Positions 33,541 to 44,217 of a DNA stretch of 64,000 nt are shown piece after piece. Positions within the stretch are counted from its first letter, which is position 1. The number at the start of each line of letters is the position of its first letter. Source of the DNA: Watersipora subatra (taxonomy: Eukaryota; Bryozoa; Gymnolaemata; Cheilostomatida; Watersiporidae). Location: the NCBI RefSeq assembly GCF_963576615.1, contig NC_088715.1, forward strand, positions 64,307,981 through 64,371,980, in the 5' to 3' direction. The notes under the pieces are model-generated. The model was not told the DNA's origin, ran no database searches, and saw only the letters and a program-made list of their open reading frames with translations. Position numbers and translations under genes: made by a program.

Positions 33541-33557
33541 ACAATTGGGGGGGAGAG
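33541..33557 (+). promoter_or_regulatory. Polypurine tract
   Basis: The purine run ggggggggagag directly precedes the TGTGG start of the 3' LTR, the usual plus-strand priming site of LTR retrotransposons. Confidence 0.8.
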
Positions 33558-34351
33558 TGTGGAGGACCGGGACATGCCTGTGTACTATTTACTGCACTCA
33601 TATATATATCCGCACTATCATTTAACCGAACCTCTCGAACTTCCCTTATTGCATGCTTGAACTGCCTTTTTATTATTATATAACTGTATCACTGAACTGC
33701 CCTTGTATTACTGAACTGCCTTTTTATTATATAACTGTATCACTGAACTGCCCTTGTATTACTGAACTGCCTTTTTGTTACATAACCATCATGTTGTATC
33801 TGGCATTTCCTTTGTGATATAAATAGATCAGTAGGCGGAGTTAAACGATAGGCGCTGGCTATATAAGCCAGCGCGATAGACAGGCAAGGTGTGCTTGATT
33901 TCACTCATACTTGTGCATACTTGTATTGAAGATATCGATAATAAACTGCTATATACTTATACGAACTGCTTCTATTGACGCCTGCCTGGTTGGCTCACCG
34001 ATTGTACAAGCAGGCTCAGTGCAACCAACAGACGGAACTGCCAGGGTGACTCTAAGAAGGCTAGGAGGCGATCCACGGCCTTGTCTAGACTCGATCGGGT
34101 GTGCCATGGCACTAGAGATCCAGTCTTAAGACCAGCCATTAGTGGATCCAGACTAGCCTGGGATAGAGATCCAGAGGCAGGCCGGGGGTTTGGGTTCGGA
34201 GCAAGCCTGACTACTAGATTCTTGTCTTGGACTGACTTGACCGCCACAGGCAGGTCAATCAGGCCTCGGACAAGGTCAGCCAGTAGCCCAGGTTGCGACT
34301 CCCTTGTTAGAAAGTAAAGCTGACTCAGCTACCGGAGTCAGATCCTTTACA
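33558..34351 (+). repeat. 3' LTR of the gypsy element
   Basis: 794 bp, the same length as the 5' LTR. Differences noted by eye include t/c in the attatataa(t/c)tgtatc segment, gccagcg(t/c)gatag, cactca(a/t)actt, atact(c/t)atacg, attga(t/c)gcc, ccat(a/t)agtgg, cctg(a/g)gatag and ctcg(a/g)acaag. Confidence 0.95.
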
Positions 34352-36463
34352 ATATGTATGCACTTGTAATCTTGCCATTGAATATAACCAAAATCTAGCC
34401 AACTTTTATTGGGATGTTCAAAACCACCCATGCTCAGTAAGGGGTCAAGATGTAGATAACTTAGAAAACTACTTGAAAGACCTCGTCAACATTTGTCAAA
34501 AACATACACGCTGCAATCCGAAGTGCTGCTTGCGAACACAGCCAGATGGCACTCAAAAATGCTGATTTGGCTTTCTGAAAGAACTCCAAGCACAAACATC
34601 TGTTGATTTTGTTCTAGGTGAACGAGGTCATAAAAGATCTATGGCTATAAAATCTGCCACTAATGACCCTCTCTTGAACAACTATATTCGCAGATGCATG
34701 GGTACATGGACTGCAAATCATGACATTTTATTGACTTTTGACATAACTGATGCAGCCAAATATATTGCCAAATATAGTTCAAAAGCTGAAATTGCATTTA
34801 CTGACTACACACAGGTTTACCATCAAATTATCACACAAAAGCTTCTTCCTGAAGCCAACATAGAACGTATGTTGGCTTTCATGTTGGCTTCTTCCTGAAG
34901 CCAACATAGAACGCACTGCAACTGCTTTACTCCTCAACACTATTGCTAGAAATGTTTGCACACAAGAAGCAGTTCATGTCATTGCTAGCTTACCTCTGTA
35001 TCACTCCTCACACAGCTTTGTCACTCTTAAAGTTGATGGTCAAACAGTACAGGACAACTTACCTGCTCAAGGAAACTCTGATATGCAAAAATACATTGCC
35101 CGTCCTCCTACCTTCTATGCCATGTCTTTCTTTGCATTCACAAAATCATTCAGACTTATCCAACACCGAAATGCAAACTTCCTTACAGCTCATACTCGTA
35201 CTGGTGGTGATACCATCCTGCAAATCTTCTCCAAATACTAAACTTCCTAAATCTAAATCATAAAATACAGAATCTTCCCCAAAGAGTTGTAAACTTTGGC
35301 TCCTACTGGTGTTGAGGCATTGAACACCTGTGGTTCGATCATTCATTCTTTCCTACACTTTGCTAAACCTACTGACACTCGGCAGCTAAATGGCCCTGCT
35401 TTGCAATTTTTTCAAGCTAAGTGTCTGCAAATTAAATACATCATAATTGATAAACTTTCAATGATTGGCTGCCATCTGATAAATGCAATTGATAAACGTT
35501 TGCGACAAGCCTCCCCTGAAAAATCTGACCAGCTTTTTGGTGGTTGCTCCATAATCATGTTTGGTGATCTTGGTGAACTACCGCCTGTTTTAGATGCCAG
35601 AATGCTGTTTGTTTGCATGGCCACTCAGTTTACCAAACCTTTGATACTGTGTTCTTCTTAGCCCAATGTATGCGTCAAGCAAACAATTTAATCTTCCGTG
35701 ATCTATTACTAAGACTCCGTGATGGAGAGTCGACCAAGCAAGACTATGAACTTCTGTCACGCCAATTTCCTGACACTGCTGATCATGAGTCCCTTCTTCG
35801 ATACTGTTACTCATCTATTTTCAACATCTGAATTGGTCCACGTCTACAATTCAAACAGACTTTTACTACTTGGCAATCCCATTGCTCAGATTAACTCAAA
35901 ACACACTGGCCGCAATGCTCACTTGGCATTTTCTAATCTTGCATGCGGTATTCAACGCACTGTATTTCTATCAGTCGGTTCGCGAGTTATGCTTAGAGCA
36001 AATCTTTGGGTTGAGAAGGGATTAATGATTGGTTCACTTGATACTGTCTTGCGTATCATATACTGTGCAAATCAAGGCCCACCTGCATTACCTGCTTTCG
36101 TTGTCTGCATATTTCCAGATTATACTGGTCCAACATTTCTTCCCAAACACTCCAAAAGTTTTTCAGTTATTCCTATCAAACGTACTTGGACTGCTGGCCA
36201 TGCCACTCTTAGCCGTACCGGCATTCCTCTTGATCTAGCATGGGGTTTGAAAATCCGCAATAGTCAAGGTCTTACAGTGGCTAAAGCTGTCATTGATACA
36301 GGCTACCTGTTGTTCTCTTGTTGTTCTGTTATTGTTCTCTTGAGTTCGAAACATTAATGATTTACTTGTTAACAATTTTGCTAGGGAATGCATCACTCGA
36401 TTAGCTATCAATAACCAAATCTTACAACGTAAAAGAGAAGAGACTAGACTGCGCGACCTTTAA
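34352..36463 (+). pseudogene. Helitron Rep/helicase, 3' half (decayed)
   Basis: Continues the Helitron frame after the gypsy insertion: the 5' half ends YWDKY and this half resumes with VCTCNLA once one ATAT copy is ignored. The Rep tyrosine motif is visible at 34766-34790 (KYIAKYSSK). Pif1-like helicase pieces follow: APTGVEALN (35297), IIIDKLSMIG (35442; the usual Walker B Glu is Lys), GDLGELPPV (35562), SRVMLRANLW (35980), and a C-terminal LDLAWGLKIRNSQGLT (36229). No Walker A P-loop was found where it belongs (before 35290). Stops and frame slips are frequent, and a 27-bp direct duplication lies at 34843-34909. The frame ends near 36463. Confidence 0.75.
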
Positions 36464-37399
36464 CAGATACTGTATACTTATATGAGATATTGCAATATCA
36501 ACAACTAACCAATTACTCGTATACCTGGTTTCAACCCAACTTTACCTCCAAAATAAATTGTTAGTTGCAACTTTTTGGAGTCATGCTCCCTCAAATTTAT
36601 TTTATATCATCTCGAACAAGTCTCATTTACAATATACTCTGTCAATTCCTGCTGAGAACTACTTTTTCAACAAACAGCAGTACCCTTTCTTTTTTTTATT
36701 ATCACTTTGGTTGTGAGCTGTATGACAAGGGAATTTTTAGTGATATTATGATAAAAATTAAACCTATCCTTGTGAAGTTTGAATAAGTAAAGTAAAAAAT
36801 AAAACTATTTACAGAATAATAAAAGATATGGCTGCTGCCAGATGAGATTGAACTATAATAACTCGTTAACACATGTTATTTGTGTCATACTGTGTGCTGA
36901 AGTTCTTGCAATAGTTTGCTGCCGTACTTATAGTACACATCTCTCAGGTAGAAAAAGCAATAAGATTTTGTTGTTTCTATAGTTCAGGTTTAGAAGGAAC
37001 TAATGGCCTCGTGATTGGCCTGTGTGATAGCCAGAAGGCTAATTTAAGCCAAACATGGGAATCCTGTGTAGCTTCATGTTGCAAGATGGTACACTGTGTA
37101 CAAACAGAGGTTTTTATCTCTTCCGCACACTTGTACAGAATTCGTACTAAACCTTATGTCTATTCCAATAATCCAAGTCGTTGGAGGTTGTTAGAGAATA
37201 ATAGTGTCTGAGGTTAAGCTATTTTAAAGAAAGCTCTAATGACTCGAATCATACAACTGGCCATTTTAATTTATTTAGGCAGCATGACATAAGTCAAGCA
37301 TCTTAATAAGTACATAACTAGAATATGATTACTTCTAAAGAACCGACCATGACAGATGCTATCACCGCTCACTAAAATCACCTTTCAGATATTGTCTAG
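36464..37399. other. Intergenic, no recognised content
   Basis: Probable Helitron 3' flank followed by unique AT-rich DNA. A 73-codon reading frame at 36565 lacks any protein-like feature. The Helitron terminus was not identified. Confidence 0.4.
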
Positions 37400-38205
37400 T
37401 CTCCGCTACTGTTTGGCTGGTTTCTATGCATAGACCTCATGAAGCTTCAGCTACTGTTTAGCTCGTCTTTATGCATAGACCTTCTGAAGCCTCAGCTACT
37501 GTTTGGCTCATCTCTATGCATAAACCTCCTGAAGTCCCAGCTACTGTTTGACTCATCTCTATGCATAGACCTCCTGAAGCTTCAGCTACTGTTTGGCTCA
37601 TCTCTATGTACAGACCTTCTGAAGCCTCAGCAACTGTTTGGCTCGCCTTTATGCATAGACCCTCTGAAGCCTCAGCTACTGTTTAGCTCGTCTCTATGCA
37701 TAGAGCTTCTGAAGTCTCAGCTACTGTTTGACTCGTCTCTATGCATAGAGCTTCTGAAGCCTCAGCTACAGTCTGTTTGGCTCATCTCTGCGCATAGATT
37801 TTCTGAAGCCTCAGCTACCGTTTAGCTCGTCTCTATGCATAGACCCTCTGAAGCCTCAGCTACTGTTTAGCTCGTCTCTATGCATAGAGCTTCTGAAGTC
37901 TCAGCTACTGTTTGACTCGTCTCTATGCATAGAGCTTCTGAAGCCTCAGCTACAGTCTGTTTGGCTCATCTCTGCGCATAGATTTTCTGAAGCCTCAGCT
38001 ACCGTTTAGCTCGTCTCTATGCATAGAGCTTCTGAAGTCTCAGCTACTGTTTGACTCGTCTCTATGCATAGACCTTCTGAAGCCTCAGCTACTGTTTAGC
38101 TCGTCTCTATGCATAGACCTTCTGTAGTCTCAGCTACTGTTTAGCTCGTCTCTATGCATAGAACTTCTGTAGTCTCAGCTACTGTTTGGCTTGTCTCTAT
38201 GCATA
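37400..38205. repeat. 45-bp minisatellite with a multi-unit repeat
   Basis: About 18 copies of a unit running tctgaagcctcagctactg then tttagctcgtctctatgcat then agac. A block of about three to four units (with the tacagtctgtttggctcatc and ctgcgcatag variants) occurs twice, near 37725-37850 and 37895-38020. The 15-codon unit leaves a 128-codon reading frame that is not considered a gene. Confidence 0.92.
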
Positions 38206-38801
38206 TACCCGACTGATTGAACCTCCTACCACTATTCAGGTCCAGATTTAACGGGAAATCCTTTACCAGCACCCTCTTCTTTCTACCACCACTTTAGTCA
38301 CTTTCTCATGCATTGCCATGAAATTTAACTTTACCTTAGCCACTTTCCCATCATGCATTGTCATGATAATTAGGTAACTGTAATTTGGTCGCCTCCAGCT
38401 TTACAGATCCGACTAGACGTTACATCACTCTAGAGATTGTTCATGCTTGTAGTAAGATCACTTGTTGTCTCTCTACTTTTTCTAATAGCTTTCCTATCTG
38501 TTGTAGAGCTATTTTTTGTGGGAATTGTTTTCAAATCCTCAGTCTTGGCAAGACAATTCCGGTAGTCACTCAAGCAGAGAGTTAGGTTTAAAGATTTTGG
38601 TCTACAAATGTGACTGGTGCATATTTTGACATGTTTGTTTTCTGTTTCGGTAATACAGCTTACAACACTATCCATCACATTCATTTTACTGTTCCTAGCT
38701 GTCACTCATTTACACCGTTTTCCCCCATCTGATTCCTTTGACTTCTAACTGTGCATCATTACGTATTTTCCTTTAAAGGTAACCTGGTATTTTTATACTT
38801 G
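38206..38801. other. Intergenic, no recognised content
   Basis: AT-rich unique sequence between the 45-bp array and the second gypsy element. No gene seen. Confidence 0.4.
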
Positions 38802-38997
38802 TGTATTATGATTGTTATTGTGTGTATTATCTTCTGTAGTGTAGGACTATAGTAGTTTAGTGTAGTGTATGGATGTGTATCACTAATTAATGTAAGCATG
38901 CTTATTGCTTCACATATAGAGCCCAACTGTCGCTATTTATTAATTACAAGTAAAACAGTAAAACACATAAAAATATCAGATGTCAATAGTAGTCACA
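38802..38997 (-). repeat. 3' LTR (left) of the minus-strand gypsy
   Basis: Plus-strand start tgtattatgattg, end gtagtcaca. Inside the element it is followed by a purine-rich stretch on the minus strand (aaaagaggtaag) that would serve as the polypurine tract. Confidence 0.75.
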
Positions 38998-40046
38998 TGA
39001 TACTTACCTCTTTTATTTATGTTCAAAATCACACGAAATAAAATGTATTGTGAAAGATTAAAAATTCAATGCTAATAAGTCTCATAGGCAATCAACATGT
39101 CAAGCTTCTAGTGCATTTGTCACGTTAACCAAGCTTTGACATTTCGCGACCTCAAAACGCAGAGCTCAAACAAGCCAACAGGAGAAACCCGTCCAGCGGG
39201 CAACCCTCTCCAGCAAGTCGCAAACAGCAGCTCCCGTCACACAGGCACCTCGAGTGATCAGTCCGAAGCGCACCAACTACTAATCCAAAGCGAGCCATTC
39301 AACTCCAGCGCCAATGGACAACAGGTCCCAACCCTGCATGACTAGACAACTCATAACTTGAGTCAAGGTGTAGTTAAGGCTAATCTATTACAGAAAATTC
39401 AACTAATTATATCTTAATTATTAACTACATGCATATCTTCTAAACATACATGATGATTGGCTAGCATACTTCTAACCAATTAACTTATTTAACCGCATGC
39501 ATGTCCTTTGATCATACATGATGACTGGCTATTTTTATTTCACCAGTTGAATTAATCTCACTTATCAACGCAATACACTATTGATATTCAAATGCCTTAT
39601 CCTACCACCTGTCTACAAGCTACTTATTCTCTATGAAAAACAAAATTTAGAAGTATGTTCAATTTTACCAATATAAATGTCGACTGCCTATGCAAACTAA
39701 TCAATTGAGTAAATAATAATATACAGGTAAGCATAATCAAGCATAAGACAATTCCAAAGTCACTACTCAGACACAATGCTTTTCAACTTCTACTAGACAT
39801 TGCCAAACAAGAAGTATGTCCAATTTTACCAATATAAATGTCGACTGCCTATGCAAACTAATCAATTGAGTAAATAATAATATACAGGTAAGCATAATCA
39901 AGCATAAGACAATTCCAAAGTCACTACTCAGACACAATGCTTTTCAACTTCTACTAGACATTGCCAAACAAGCCTAATACCTGACTACTACTATTAACTA
40001 CTATATACTACACTGCTATCTAATCTACCTAATTACATACTACTTC
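38998..40046. other. Non-coding interior of the minus-strand gypsy
   Basis: Integrase would be expected here and was not seen. A GC-richer patch at 39136-39345 gives a 69-codon plus-strand frame without recognisable features. Two related segments near 39420 and 39490 (catgcat...catacatgatga) suggest another small duplication. Confidence 0.5.
39651..39970. repeat. 160-bp tandem duplication
   Basis: 39651-39810 and 39811-39970 are nearly identical (gaagtatgt(t/c)caattttacc start), implying a very recent duplication. Confidence 0.92.
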
Positions 40047-40742
40047 CTACTCCTCCTTCTCTTCTCTTTCCTGTGAAAAAAACTCAGCTTTCAAAGAATC
40101 AGGAATATTTTTAGCTGGTTCCCAAGTGCGATCACTCTCATCATCTCTTTGTTCCTTTGGTATGTCTATTTTGTCACCAAAACTGACCACATTTATGGTC
40201 CTAGCATCAATTTGTTCCAAAGCACTACCATCCATTTCAAACTCATACAAACAAGGTTTTGGTGCATTTTCGTGATGAATGTTTCCTGTGGCTAGAACAG
40301 GAAGGTGCTCTACCAGGTCAGTCACTGTTTTCTCATTATTATTGTTATTTGTGTGTGGTCTTCTAGACAACCCATCGGCATTCCCATGTTTTTCGCCACT
40401 CTTGTGTTGTATTTCAAAATTATAGAGCTGTAACAACAAAGACCACCCGCCTAATCTTCCATTAGCATCTTTAAAGCTTTTTCACCATTTGAGAGAAATA
40501 TGGTCAGTCAGCACAAAAAAATGTTTGTCCGCTATGTAGTGCTTGTATTTCTCAACAGCTGTAACTAAGGTTAGACCCTCTTCGTGACATATAGAGGAAT
40601 TTTTCTCAGCATCATGAAGCACTCTTCCTCCATATTCTATCACAGTCTTTTGTCCATCACTGTCTATTTGCCCTAGTATAAAACCTACCACCTTGTCACA
40701 CGCATCCGTATATATTACTGGTTTTGAGCTAGCTTTAGGCAA
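40047..40742 (-). pseudogene. RNase H region of the minus-strand gypsy
   Basis: Two minus-strand pieces: 40742-40482 with YTDACDKVVG (the YTDAS-type first Asp), a Glu region and LTDHISLKW, and 40439-40047 with the post-RNase H signature FEIQHKSGEKHGNADGLSRR. A stop/frame break lies between them. It normally degrades the RNA of RNA-DNA hybrids. The second piece ends in an acidic tail and stops before any integrase zinc domain. Confidence 0.8.
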
Positions 40743-41038
40743 TGCTAGAATTGGTGGTGAGACTAGAGAATTGCGTATTTGCTCAAAAGCACTTTGACAT
40801 TCTGCATTCTAAACCAATTCTTGATTATTGCTAGTCTTAGTCAGTCCATGTAGCACACTAGCTATGCTACTGTAGTTTGGCATACAACGTGAGTAATACT
40901 GTGCTAGCCCAAGAAATGATCTAACTTCACTAACATTAGTTGGTACAGGATATCGTAGCACAGCTTTCACTTTGTCATGATTAACAGAAAGATGATTATC
41001 ACTGATTGTGTATCCTAAATTAGGAACCTTGGAGCAAG

Positions 41039-41886
41039 CTAGCTTAAATTTTGCTGGGTGAAGTTTAAGATTTGCCTTCCTAAACCTAGCAAAACTTCAG
41101 TCAGATGCTTTTTATGTTTACTCCAATTTTCTGAGAATACTATGATATCATTCATAAATGCAAAACAGTACTTCCAGCTAATACCTTTTAATGCTTTAGA
41201 CATCACTGCCTGAAATGACATTGAAGCATTCATGAGCCCAAAAGAATTCTGTTGAATGTATATACTGCATCATGGGTAGTAAAACTAGATTTATCCTTAG
41301 TATCTTTGTCTAATGGTGCTTGCCAAAAAGCACCTTTTAAATCCAGCACACTAAATATCTTAGCGTCTGCACTGCCAAATGTATCTATGACTTCAGTGAA
41401 AAATGGTAAAGGCCATATCATTGGTTTAGTGACAGCATTTAGGCGGCTATAGTCTATTGCCATGCGCCAAGAGTTACCATCAGACTTCTTTACCATAACA
41501 ACAGGGGAGCACCATTCATAATCGTCATTTTTCTCTATAATACCTAGCTCTAACAATTCTTTTTTTTGTCTAAAGATTTTTTGCTTCATTACTGGTGAGG
41601 TTTTATAGGGAAAAGAGTGTATTGGGTGTGCTTCACCTGTGTCAATTTTGTGAGTATGCAGATCTGTGCAACCTAGATCAGCCCATGATTTGGCAAAAAC
41701 ATCAGAGTTTTTTTCTACCATGCCAACTAGCTCAGCCTTGTCGCGGCTATCTAAAGCACATGTTGAAAAGTCAATGTTCAGCTCATTAGCTGAAGCTTGC
41801 TCATCAAGCGGAACGACTTTCTCACTCCACGCCTGCACGTTGATATGGCTATTATTAGCTGTAACAGCTAGTTTACTGTCTTTCAT
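41039..41886 (-). pseudogene. Reverse transcriptase of the minus-strand gypsy
   Basis: 41886-41230 covers fingers/palm (SPVVMVKKSDGNSWRMAIDY, then SVLDLKGAFWQ). After a frame break, 41233-41039 contains the catalytic box as FMND (normally YxDD), followed by IIVFSENWSKH. The fingers and palm order is normal. The first catalytic Asp position is Asn, so even a repaired frame would lack the metal-binding pair. Confidence 0.82.
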
Positions 41887-42053
41887 GTTTTTTTGTGCTA
41901 TTTGTGGAATTTTTGTTGATAGGGGAAATTGTAGCTATGGGAATTCCCTTTTGAACAGTTATGTCCTGATCTGTGTCATTTGATGTATGAAAGACTGGTT
42001 TGTCTCTGCAAATGAGACAATGAGCATCTTTGCAACCTTGCAATGAACCAGAA

Positions 42054-42560
42054 CTATAGTCTAGACTCTAGAGGTTCAGCTACGCAGTCGCATAGTCTTT
42101 TATTGTCACTAGCTATCGCATTATCAGAGAATTTTACAGGGAATATGTAAAATGTTCCCATGGGAAATGTTTCTGCTGTGAGAACACTCACATTTGGAAA
42201 GCCTTTATCTAAACTCTCAGTAGTAGAAACAAATACACCTTCCAGAAACAAGGAACCATCCTGATTGTCATATTCTAAAGTGGCATTATGAGCCTTCATG
42301 AAATCTACACCTATTATGACGTCATGACTAAGATTCCCTATAATATGAAACTTATGACTACAGCTAAAACTACCTATACTAACCTCCACATCAGTAACGC
42401 CTAATATAGGAACTACTGTGTTACCTACACTTCTAAGATTAGGAGTAGTACATTCGGTTAGCTTTCATTTTGGATTTATTCTATTGAGAGTTGTCATGCT
42501 CATGCAAGAAGTTTGTGCCCCGTGTCTACAAGTGCACGAGCAGAAAAACCCCTAAAGGCA
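42054..42560 (-). pseudogene. Aspartic protease region of the minus-strand gypsy
   Basis: The catalytic DTG (ALVDTGHKLL, minus strand near 42520) is separated by stops from the C-terminal half (42389-42054), which shows the family's hydrophobic-G-D-F motif (HDVIIGVDFMKAH). The linker to RT between 42054 and 41886 is broken. Confidence 0.7.
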
Positions 42561-42622
42561 GCAAAAATAAGGCATTCAGACAAATCCCCAAGGCAACCGG
42601 CATGAACCGGAGCATTTGATTG

Positions 42623-43667
42623 CTATTGCCGAGATGATTCCCCTGACCGAGACGAAACTCCAGCTGAAGGCTGTGACCCAACTCCGCCAGACCTGCAGCA
42701 GGTCACAAAATGCCCCCACTGGCCACAACCCTGACAAGTTGCACCAAAAGCATAACATGCATTTTTGCTATGAGACTCACCACATCGCTGACAGTTCTTG
42801 ATATACTCAGCATGGTTATTGCTTCTAACGCTATGACTATTGTCATCGCCATTAGTGTTATTGTTAGCATGATAATGATTGCCCTTGTTCTGTTCTTGTC
42901 TAGGCATGTAACATGCTACAGCTGCTTTAATTTCATTTTGAATTAATGTCTGTAGTTCAGTTAAGACAGGAGCACTAGCCACAAATGGTTGTGTTATAGT
43001 CATAGAACCTGTTGTAGGAGCTAATATCCTAGCAAACTTCAATATAGCTTTAACCGTGGCTGGTCGATGGCACATTTCTTGCTTTTGTGCATCTACTAGC
43101 AGTCCTTGCATTACCGCTTCTAATTTCTCTCTCGCACATTCATTTGCTTGAGATATCAGATGGTCAATGTCCTCAGCAAATTGCTCTATAGTTTCTTTAC
43201 CAATGTTCCACTTACGAGCATTAAGCTCTGCTGTTGCTCTCCATATTTGGTCATCTGTTCTACCATAGCGTAGGCTCAGCTCTGACATAATTCTTTCAAA
43301 TGTTGCTTTCTTTGCATTAGGCAACGAACTATAATAATTATAGGCTCTACCCGAAAGCAACAATGGTGTTGTCCTTTTCTTTTCACTGTCTGTCATTTCA
43401 TTGTCCTGCATTACCAACACTAGCTTTTCTGACCCTTCTATAAACTCCGTAGTTGCACCATAACCTGAAATTTTTCCAATCAATGCTAATACTTCTCTTA
43501 GGCTGCTGTGGCCACACTTTCACTTCTTCTTCATTGTCTGATACTTTTCCCACAGCCTGATCACTTTGCTGCTGTAGCTAAACTAATTTGAGTTTGTCCT
43601 CCAAGCGTTTGAGCTCCTCTTCTTTCTCAGCGAGCCTCCGACGCAAAGTCACAGTCTTGGGTGGCAT
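42623..43667 (-). pseudogene. gag of the minus-strand gypsy
   Basis: A likely ATG at 43667 (MPPKTVTLRRR, with a Glu/Lys-rich coiled-coil start) soon meets a TAG. After a frame slip near 43480 the main Gag core is open to 42623. Two zinc knuckles close it: CQRCGESHSKNAC (CX2CX3HX4C) and CQGCGQWGHFVTC (CX2CX4HX4C). This tandem arrangement is typical of Mag-like gypsy elements. Confidence 0.8.
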
Positions 43668-43712
43668 AGCTAATGATAGATACTTCAAGATCAAATAAGG
43701 CTACCTCCACCA

Positions 43713-43908
43713 TGAGTAGTATGATTGTTATTGTGTGTATATTCTGTATTGTAGGCTTAATAGTAGTTTAGTGTAGTGTATCTATGCGTATCACTAATTA
43801 ATGTAAACATGCTTATTGCTTCATATCTAGAGCCCAACTGTCTCTATTTATTAATTACAAGTAAAACTGCTAAACACATAAAAAGGTCAGAGGTCAAAAG
43901 TAGTCACA
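43713..43908 (-). repeat. 5' LTR (right) of the minus-strand gypsy
   Basis: Plus-strand start tgagtagtatgattg, end gtagtcaca. About twenty differences from the left LTR by eye. Both LTRs are followed by similar bases (tgata.tt), so the exact boundary could lie a few bases further out. Confidence 0.72.
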
Positions 43909-44217
43909 TGATATTTGTCTAGTTTCTCACCACCATTGCATCACTCGCTGTTAACTATTTAAAGAGACAAATATGACAAAACTCACTAAAGGCCATTATT
44001 CACAACTTACCTTTCTTTTCTCAAACTTTTAATCTTTGTAAATTTCTTATTGAGTTCCTTTAGTGTCTTCCTAACATCGAGGAATTTATACCTTTTATCT
44101 TAACATAATTGCGAACGATCAAAAAGGATGATGAACCGATGAAGCCAAGAGAGTTCTCTGATCTACCTAACTGCTTTGCATGTAAATTAAATGCAGGTAA
44201 AACAACTACTTGTTTAT

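Larger units (their letters stand above)
24755..34351 (+). mobile_element. Ty3/gypsy LTR retrotransposon, nearly complete, inserted in the Helitron
   Basis: A 9,597-bp element with two 794-bp LTRs (TGTGGAGG...TTTACA) that differ at about eight positions by eye. It is flanked by the 4-bp direct repeat ATAT (24751-24754 and 34352-34355). Order: LTR, tRNA-Leu type primer site, gag, -1 frameshift signal, protease, reverse transcriptase, RNase H, integrase, long C-terminal extension, polypurine tract, LTR. Low LTR divergence points to a young insertion. However, gag has a frameshift, pol has in-frame stops at 28146 and 28773, and the RT catalytic box is YLND, so this copy looks inactive. The GC-rich interior contrasts with the AT-rich surroundings. 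Confidence 0.93.
38802..43908 (-). mobile_element. Ty3/gypsy element on the minus strand, lacking integrase
   Basis: Two 196-bp direct repeats (38802-38997 and 43713-43908, about 90% identical by eye) bracket a minus-strand gag (43667 to 42623), protease, reverse transcriptase and RNase H (to 40047). No integrase motif was found between the RNase H end and the 3' LTR at 38997. That space holds a 160-bp tandem duplication instead. A TGG-start primer-site candidate (tggtggaggtagcc, minus strand) lies immediately inside the right LTR. Stops and frameshifts throughout, together with LTR divergence, show it is older than the 24755 element. No target duplication could be confirmed. Confidence 0.8.

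Noticed and set aside
36565..36786. 73-codon frame after the Helitron
   Set aside because: AT-rich, no motif, no context; length is expected by chance.
37439..37825. 128-codon frame in the 45-bp array
   Set aside because: Fifteen-codon repeat artefact.
39136..39345. 69-codon frame in the integrase-less gypsy
   Set aside because: Wrong strand for the element, no homology recognised, Ser/Gln/Asn-rich composition only.
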